Shown one piece after another: positions 57,339 to 64,000 of a stretch of 64,000 bases of DNA; the stretch's first letter is position 1, and every line of letters begins with the position of its first letter. A program made the position numbers and the translations under genes. This stretch comes from Proteles cristata cristata (Eukaryota; Chordata; Mammalia; Carnivora; Hyaenidae), in NCBI GenBank assembly GCA_017311185.1, contig JAESUZ010000446.1, positions 620,001 through 684,000 of the forward strand, in the 5' to 3' direction. Under the pieces are notes generated by a model, which was not told where the DNA came from, made no database searches, and was given only the letters and a program-made list of their open reading frames with translations.

Positions 57339-59158
57339 TGACACAGGAAAAGACAGAGTAAGTGAAAGGGGCTGAGTGATGGTTTAAGAGAGAGAGACCC
57401 TCAAAGGATGAAAAAGGCAACAGATCATATCTAAAATCATAAATCAATGAATAGTAGTATATGCACGTAATTGGGAAATAGGCAAATAGAAAAACTAAAA
57501 TGTTGGAAGGGGCTTCCTATAATGGGGATGGGGTGAGGAAGATGAGGGCCACCAGAGAGCTACATCAGAGCTCTCAGGAGAGAGCTGTGCCCTCACTCCC
57601 CGCACCTTCTGGAAGGTCGGGGTCTCTTCCCCGTGGGCTCAGCCTGCACCTGGGCAGGCAGAAGAGCTGAGGGTCTGATGTTCCCAGTGCCTCTCACCCC
57701 AACCATGGGTGGGAAATGGGAGGCCAATATTCCAAATCCTTCAGCCCTTGGGTGGGTCAACTCTGAGGCATGTTCTAGCCCAAGCCCAGGGCCGCCTGGT
57801 GGGGTTAAACCCCCGCTGCGCACAGAGTTGTTATGCACATCGCTGCCCCCTGACTGGCTCCCTCCCTCCCCTTCCTCCCCTACTTCCCAGCTCCTCTATC
57901 AGTGCTCCCGGGGGAACATCTCCCAATGAATCCACTTGCACCCAATTGTTTTGCCGGGTTCTGTCTCTTGCACACCCTGACACGAGCCATTTTTCAATGG
58001 AAGTCTCTCAGAACTACAGTTTCTGGATTCCTTCAATGATGTCCTTGTATTACCAGGATAAAAATGAAATTTAGTCTTGAAACTGTACAAGAATGAGGGA
58101 GGAGAAAGTGTAGAATAATGGATTATCCTCCACAAGCACGCCATATTGTATCCATTATAATATTAATTATTAATTTTTTCAGAACCCAAGTGAATTTACA
58201 ATAGATTCATTATAACATTACAGGTTCAGTTAATAAGCCAAGTAGCAGAATTTGCTTCTGGAAGTAAAAATAATCCCATCATACATGTTACTCGGCAGGG
58301 CTGTCTTCTGAACACACATCTGCAAGAGGGGACCCATTACCAGGGTGGCAGGCTCGTGGGTCTGAGTCGGTCCTTGCTGCAGCAAGCAACATATTTTCCT
58401 GGATTTCTCCGTGTCCACATCTGTTCCCTCACTAGAGCTAATAGGTGTTTGCTTATGTGTTTTCTGCCCTGTAGATTTTGAGAAGTGTCAACTAATTTGA
58501 CAGAGTATTGATTTTACTGCCTATAACGTGTTGCTGCTCTGGGAGTCTGACCAAGGGCTGAAGGACTATCAGTTGATTGGGATTTATATGACTTCCAGCT
58601 TTCTACATAGTGCTTCTGTGGTTGGTGTCTAAAATCCTCTAAGGTTTATAGTTTGATATTTTTGAGTTTTTCATCAATCCACAGGAAGACGAATTACTGC
58701 ATCACCAGCTTATCAGCAGATCCTGTACTATTTGCAGTCATGGGTTCCTTGGTCTGTGTGGTGAGCAGGCAAAAGTCACAGCTTCCCGAGACCTGGGGGG
58801 CTCTCAGCTGGGACGGATCACCTAGGCAGGCGGGGAGCTGAGATGCTCTCCTAATCTGGACCGAAGAGGGAGCGCAAAGGCACCAGAAGTGCCAGAGGGG
58901 TGTCAACTATCAGAACATCATGCCACAATCATTTTACCAATCCCGGCATGCAACTACGTTTGACCTACCTTTCAAGTAGCTTCGCTGCTGAGAACGCAAA
59001 GGAAGTCACGTCCACTCACACATAACCACTGTGCAAGAAACACACCAGACACATCGACCTCTGAGAGTAGCGTCCGAGAGGCTATGGGCCAGAAGAAACT
59101 CAGATTTGTGAAACGTGCCAGGAACCAAGAACAGAAAGCACATTAAAAAATAATAATA
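57339..59158. other. Unique sequence, no gene seen
   Basis: No repeat or exon is recognisable. Frames up to 121 codons (57709-58074 plus) have no known product. Confidence 0.55.
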
Positions 59159-59392
59159 GGGGCTCCTGGGTGGCTTAGTCGGTTACGCGTCCGACTTTCG
59201 CTTAGGTCATGATCTCGCGGTTCATGGGTTCGAGCCCCGCGTCGGGCTCTGTGCTGACTGCCAGCTCAGAGCCTGAAGCCTGTTTCAGTCTGTCACTCTC
59301 TCTCTCTCTGACCCTCCCCTGCTCACGCTGTCTCTCTCTCTCTCCTAGAAATAAATAAAACATAAAATAAATAAATAAATAAATAAATAAAT
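59159..59392 (+). mobile_element. Feline SINE, young subfamily, with (AAAT)n tail
   Basis: All four young marks (ctttcgcttaggtc, gctgactgccagctc, tgtttcagtctgtcac, ctcctagaaataaataaa). The B box gggttcgagcccc is intact. The tail has expanded to about seven AAAT units at 59366-59392. No clear target-site duplication. Confidence 0.97.
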
Positions 59393-60499
59393 GTCGAGGA
59401 ATAAAATGGACCAGAGCTAAGGCCATTGCTTAAGAAAATTAATGTAATGTCAACAACTGGCAAAAAGAAGGAAGAACCACTCAATTCCTAATTTCTGGGC
59501 TTTCCCATCACAAAATGGGCGAGCGTTGTTGAAAAGGAAGGGGAAGCCAACAGAGGAGAAGATAGACGTGCTACGCTTTCAGGGACGCTGGATCACCAAG
59601 CACCCGTGATGGAGAGCTGAAGTAGGAGATTCGCTTACAGAGTTGGTCTCAGAAGCATTGCATGATGCGAAGGGAGCGGGGAAGGGGAGAGAAGATGGAT
59701 GGCAGGTGAACGGTTTCCTACTCGTGCCAAAAGCAGCAAATTCTGGACGAGGTAAGTTGGGTAGGTTTGGTGTCCTCCAGGGGATTTTGAGTACAGAGTT
59801 TGCAACACGTGATTTGAAATATCCCTAATTAATGCAAGTTTGTTAGGACTCTGTCATTTCGGGGAAATGTCAGAAGCCTGGTGTAGCTCTGTGCCCTGGA
59901 GACACATAGGAATTCCTTATTATATCTTTGTTAATGAGCTGGAGAAGCGGATGTGGGCGGATGGCACGATAGACGGCCCCGCATCCGCTGAACAAATGGG
60001 CATGCACAAGGGGCAAGATGAATCAAAGCTAACCTTTCCAGAGGCACTTAATGGAGCAGTAAATAACTGTGATGAAGAACCTGTAGTTTGGATGTGGGCC
60101 TGCAGTTACCAGCTGGGGGCAAGTTCCTTCACGTCCCTCCGCGAGCCTCAGTTTTCCAATCTGTATGCGAAATCCCACGACCCCAGAGCTGGGGGAGAGA
60201 GAAGGCAGAGCCCACCATGGGCTTCCATAGGCCTGGTGTGCTCAAGAGAGTGCCCATCAAAGGTCACCTCCATCCTGTGGGTTTCTATCCTTACAGGTTT
60301 CAAGAAAACGGGCTTACTCATCTCATCATTTCATCCCCACATCTTACCTTCAAACCCATCTATGCCAACGTGATCTCCTTCATACAGAAAATACACCGGA
60401 AATGAACTTTCTCTGCTTCACTGTGCCTCGCTCCCTTTGCTCTGTATTTCAAGAGCATTGTCTTAAGGAAAAGAGGAGTGAATGTGCAACTTAATCATT
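59393..60499. other. Unique sequence with a possible MIR core
   Basis: MIR-like words occur at 60095-60160 (gcaagttccttcacgtccct, cgagcctcagttttccaatc). A 177-codon plus frame (59840-60373) overlaps this and has no recognisable product. Confidence 0.5.
60085..60175 (+). mobile_element. MIR fragment
   Basis: Sense MIR core words: ttaccagctgggggcaagtt, gcctcagttttccaatctgt. Confidence 0.65.
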
Positions 60500-60918
60500 T
60501 CTGATTGTGATAAAGAACACACACTATAAAATCTACTGTGTTAACCGTTTATAAGTGCTGCTTAGCATTAACCATATGCGTGCAGGTGGCGCAACACATC
60601 ACAAGAACCTGATCATCTTGCAAACCTGAAACACTGTGCCCAAAAATCTCCCGTCCTCCAGCCCCTGGCAACCACCATGCTACTTTCCATGTCTATGACC
60701 TGACTATTTGAGGGTGTCTCACGTGGCTGGACACGGACTCCATTTGTCCTGACGTGAATGACTCATTTTCCTCAGCATCATGCCCTCCAGGTTCAACCCC
60801 GTGACAGCAAGTGGCAGGATTTCCTTCTTTTTTACAGCTCAGTAATATTCCCCCATAGACACAGACCACATTTCGCTTGTCTGGTCCTCCCTTGATGTAC
60901 ATCTGGGCTGCAACTTAA
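60500..60918 (-). mobile_element. Old L1 (L1M-type) 3' fragment
   Basis: Antisense L1 in the same order as 52938-54115: cagcccctggcaaccaccat, gctactttccatgtctatga, catcatgccctccaggttca, gtggcaggatttccttcttt, agctcagtaatattccccca. Confidence 0.85.
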
Positions 60919-61148
60919 TTTTTAAGCTTCATATCTGGTGCCATTTTGTTCATAAAACAGCCATGATATCTGCAGGACTATTTTGCAGTCATGCATGCTG
61001 CGCCTAAGATCTGGTGCCCAACCAGGGTGACAAGTGTCCGAGAGCAGGACGTGAGAGGCAGAGACACCATCTTCAAACAAGACTGCATCATCACAGCCAT
61101 GTCCTCAGTCGTATGCTACAGGCTTCTTGACACAGAATTTCCTTCTGA
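60919..61148. other. Unique sequence, no gene seen
   Basis: Short unique stretch. Confidence 0.5.
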
Positions 61149-61165
61149 GACAATCTCTGACTTTA

Positions 61166-61371
61166 ATTTTTTTAAACAGTTTTATTTATTTTTGAGAGAC
61201 AGAGCACAAGCAAGAGAGCGGCAGAGAGAGAGAGACTGGGAATCAGAAGCAGGGCTCCAAGCTCTGAGCTGTCAGCACAGAGCCTGACAGGGGTCTCCAA
61301 CTCACGAACTGCGAGATCCTGACCTGAGCTGAAGTCAGGCGCTTAACCGACTGAGCCCCCCGGGCACCCGG
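61166..61371 (-). mobile_element. Feline SINE, standard, diverged
   Basis: Minus-strand copy with head ending gactgagccccccgggcaccc. The duplication gacaatctctgacttta (61149-61165) / ggcaatctctggcttta (61372-61388) is 17 bp with two changes. Confidence 0.95.
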
Positions 61372-61816
61372 GGCAATCTCTGGCTTTAGAAGCACAGCAA
61401 GTGGGGAGGAAACCACTCGTGGACACTCCCACGGCGCTAACATTCTCTTTCTGAATTCAAGAGTCTGAGTTTATGGTTTTCCTTTTGGTGCACACTGAAT
61501 TGGTTGAAGGCTCTGGAATTCCTCAAATGGCTTCATTCTTATCGGTCATTACAGAAGAGTGAGGCCAACTTCACCCCTGCCATGGTAAAAGGAAGGGACT
61601 TTTAGAATTTGAGCTGTAAGAGGATGGAAGAAACCTTAGGAGACCCTTCTAGAACTGAACTTTGTCACTCACCAGCTGCACGTAAAGAGGGTTTTGAACG
61701 TTGAGTGAGTGCTGTTTAACTATATTGCTGGCCCCACATGCTTCTTCCCATGCCTGTCAAAGAGCCTTCCAGACTGACATGACCCACCAGGAGATTCCCA
61801 ATCCAACGTGCGAAGG

Positions 61817-61835
61817 AAGCCCCCTGGTGGGGCAG
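61817..61835 (-). promoter_or_regulatory. CTCF-like motif candidate
   Basis: The minus strand reads ccccaccagggggctt, matching the CTCF core ccaccagggggc exactly, but the two bases after it are tt where the motif prefers purine then G/C. A motif match alone does not show binding. Confidence 0.3.
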
Positions 61836-62282
61836 TATTTCCCAGCGGGACGCTAGGAGCCTGGCCAATTCTAGACTTCTCTCTGCAGCATTTGCCTTAC
61901 TTCAGGCTAAACCCAAGGTCCCAAGCTCAGAAGAAAGCACCAAGGGTGGACTCAAATTTGAGGTGACCAAAAATCTAGAGAGAAGCGGTCCAGACCCCTT
62001 TCACCAACATGACCGATATAAAGCCTGGAGGTGGGCACAGAGAGGAGACGAGGGCGAAAACCAATCCCAACTGGGAACCGACCACGCGACACGGCCAGGA
62101 GCCTGAGCGGCTCTTCTGAACCTGGAGCCTGTCCTTCTGTGCACTCAAACTCAGGTCATTAACACAGGGCTGTATCCCACAGGTCCACAAGAATGAAGTC
62201 AAGTTGCAGTGGCTCCACCTTCTTTAGGGAGAAGCCGAGACAGAACTGAGTTCAGGAACCTTCCGTGAAGAGCGCAGCTCTC

Positions 62283-62445
62283 AGGTGGACGACCTGAGTT
62301 TGCCCAGCTCCCCGGCTTAGCCTTGTTACTTTGGACAAGTCACTCATCTCCTCTGCCTCCATCCACCATCTGTGAATTGGGCACTGAGAACCCATGCTAA
62401 GTCCTTAAACAGTGTCTCCAGCATAATCATTGCTCAAAATGTGTA
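62283..62445 (+). mobile_element. MIR element
   Basis: Sense MIR core: cttgttactttggacaagtc, actcatctcctctgcctcca, ccatctgtgaattgggcact. Confidence 0.72.
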
Positions 62446-63232
62446 TGCAAGTGCTCCAGGTGAAACCTGTCTCTACCTGCACGAGTCTTTGTCACGATCT
62501 CCCCGCAGGTGCCCAAAGCGTAACGTCCCCTGTCCCCTCCCCCATCACAACTTGCTCTCGGGAGAGAAATGAGTGCCAGGCACTTCTACTGAATATGAAT
62601 TTGTCACACGTATGGCATTTGCTTTTCAAAGCGTTGTCGGTAATTGTGAAGTACGAGGCTCTGCCCACGGCCAGGAAGCACAAGGAGAACTCACCAAAGG
62701 CAGGAAGGGACCACCTCTCAGAGACTGAAGACGCTTTCTCTGGACAGTGTGCGCAGCTGTCATCTACCGCAACTAGTGCCTGTGCTGAGTCCACGTCCTG
62801 GCCCTTAAACAGCCCTGGGCAGGGCTGGCCTGCACATCAGCCAACGGTTGGTGCCTTAGCGTGGACGTCCGAGTGGGGCCGAAGCATCACTCTCTCAAAA
62901 TGAGCAAGAACATTCCATTTACGGGAAACCCTGGACTAGCGGGGAAGTTTCCTTTTTAACAAATTCTCTCCTATATTGGTTTTTGTTCAATGGCTTAATA
63001 ATTCATCAGGGGCCGGGAAGCTTCATTTAAAGAAGGTGGATGGAAAATCAATGTGTGAATGTGCATCACTGCTTGTGAGAGGAAATGGGCCTCGACGGCC
63101 GGAGCCACGGAAAACTTTGCACACACATTGACCCCATCAGCCATTCCCTCCTGTTTCTCCCAGCTGTTAACTGTGTGTCGTGTAGAAGGGGATGTCATGG
63201 TCAAAAACCAAAATTAAAATTAAAATTAAAAG

Positions 63233-63412
63233 GGGAGCCTGGGTGGCTCAGTCGGTTGAGCATCTGACTCAATTTTGGCTCAGGTCACGATTTCGAGGTT
63301 TGTGGGTTTGAGCCCCGCATCCGGCTTTGCATTGACGGTGCAGAGCCTGCTTGGGATTTTCTCTCTCCCTCTCTCTGTTCCTCCCCCCTCTCAAAATAAG
63401 TAAACATTAAAA
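63233..63412 (+). mobile_element. Carnivore SINE, plus, outer member of nested pair
   Basis: Head ggggagcctgggtggctcag, B box gggtttgagcccc, body cagagcctgcttgggatttt, tail aaaataagtaaacatt. The perfect 17-bp repeat aaaattaaaattaaaag lies left (63216-63232) and, beyond the next SINE, right (63646-63662). Confidence 0.95.
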
Positions 63413-63429
63413 ATATATTTTTAAAAAAT

Positions 63430-63625
63430 TTAATGTTTATTTTTGGAGAGAAATAGAGCATGAGCCGTGGAGGGCCAGAGAGAGAGGGAGACTCAGAATC
63501 AGAAGCAGGCTGTCGGCTCTGCGCTTTCAGCATATTGCCCCAGGTGGGGTTCAAGGTCACGGACAGGGAAATCATGACCTCAGCAGAAGTCAGATGACTG
63601 ACTGACTGAGCCACCCAGGCGCCCC
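63430..63625 (-). mobile_element. Feline SINE, minus, inner member of nested pair
   Basis: Minus-strand copy with body actcagaatcagaagcaggc and head ending gagccacccaggcgcccc. It sits in the A-rich tail of the plus-strand SINE; aaaaatatatttttaaaaaa on the left resembles aaaaaatattttttaaaaa on the right. Confidence 0.94.
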
Positions 63626-63662
63626 ACATAAAAAAATATTTTTTAAAAATTAAAATTAAAAG

Positions 63663-64000
63663 ACAGATGTGTTTCCGATGGGCAATAGTGAGTGTCTTTG
63701 TCTTTTCAAAAATAAAAAAAGTAGCAACACCATTTCCCTAAGACTCTCCATTCCTGCACGCTTTACACCATTAGCGTTAATGCGAAACAGTGAAGGTCCA
63801 GAACATATTTCCAGCTTCTTCTGGGGAGCACATTCAGGATGCAGCTGACACCACCCTCGGAATATCAACATCATGGTTCAGTGAATGTCAGGATTTACTG
63901 TCCCTGGAGGTCAATATTGACCTCTTCATTGCCGTGGCCAATACGTATTACTGTGCTTCGCACTTTGATAATCCCGCTCTTCACCCCAGTGAGAATTCAG
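63663..64000. other. Unique sequence, no gene seen
   Basis: No repeat or exon is recognisable before the window ends. Confidence 0.55.

Larger units (their letters stand above)
61389..63215. other. Unique sequence with one MIR and a CTCF-like word
   Basis: No exon is supported. A 157-codon plus frame (62430-62903) and overlapping minus frames lack recognisable products. Confidence 0.5.

Noticed and set aside
59840..60373. 177-codon open frame as a gene
   Set aside because: Runs through a MIR core and has no recognisable domain.

Overview
The window is non-coding DNA from a carnivore nuclear genome, most likely a cat (Felidae). The evidence is 38 copies of a tRNA-derived carnivore SINE whose head begins near GGCGCCTGGGTGGCTCAG, carries a pol III B box (GGTTCGAGCCC) and ends in a (CT)n stretch and an AATAAATAAA tail. 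The body and tail are the feline form, not the dog form. Several L1 3' ends carry the carnivore 'gatgagcactgggtgtt' 3' UTR. Identification is by reading alone; no alignment was run.

I found no protein-coding exon, functional RNA gene, CRISPR array or prokaryotic feature that I can support. The longest open frames are 260 codons (16616-17398, minus), 222 codons (41692-42360, minus) and 194 codons (17584-18168, plus). They match nothing I recognise and have no visible gene structure. The window reads as intergenic or deep-intronic DNA.

Layout. 0-10 kb: mostly unique, few SINEs, an interrupted MIR at 3.9-4.3 kb, an old L1 fragment at 9.7-10.2 kb. 10-16.2 kb: SINE-rich and AT-rich, with an L1 3' end bearing a G-rich tract. 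16.2-19.8 kb: unique, GC- and CpG-richer. 20-27.3 kb: SINEs, MER5A-like DNA and an L1 end. 27.5-30.9 kb: a stack of nested elements (old L2, split by an older repeat, split by a young L1, plus a twin-primed L1). 31-43.4 kb: SINE clusters, hAT and MaLR LTR fragments, MIRs and microsatellites. 43.4-48.7 kb: almost SINE-free, with a 52-bp near-perfect inverted repeat and a perfect 215-bp tandem duplication. 49-64 kb: MIR, L2 and old L1 remnants, young SINEs and three shared-TSD or modified SINE loci.

The strongest observations are structural: the identical 215-bp tandem repeat, the 52-bp inverted duplication 1.5 kb apart, three pairs of SINEs that share one target-site duplication, a SINE that lost its internal promoter while keeping its flanking duplications, and a clean layered insertion history. 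None is evidence of a new functional system. They are footprints of retrotransposition and local rearrangement, and several are good candidates for being polymorphic between individuals.
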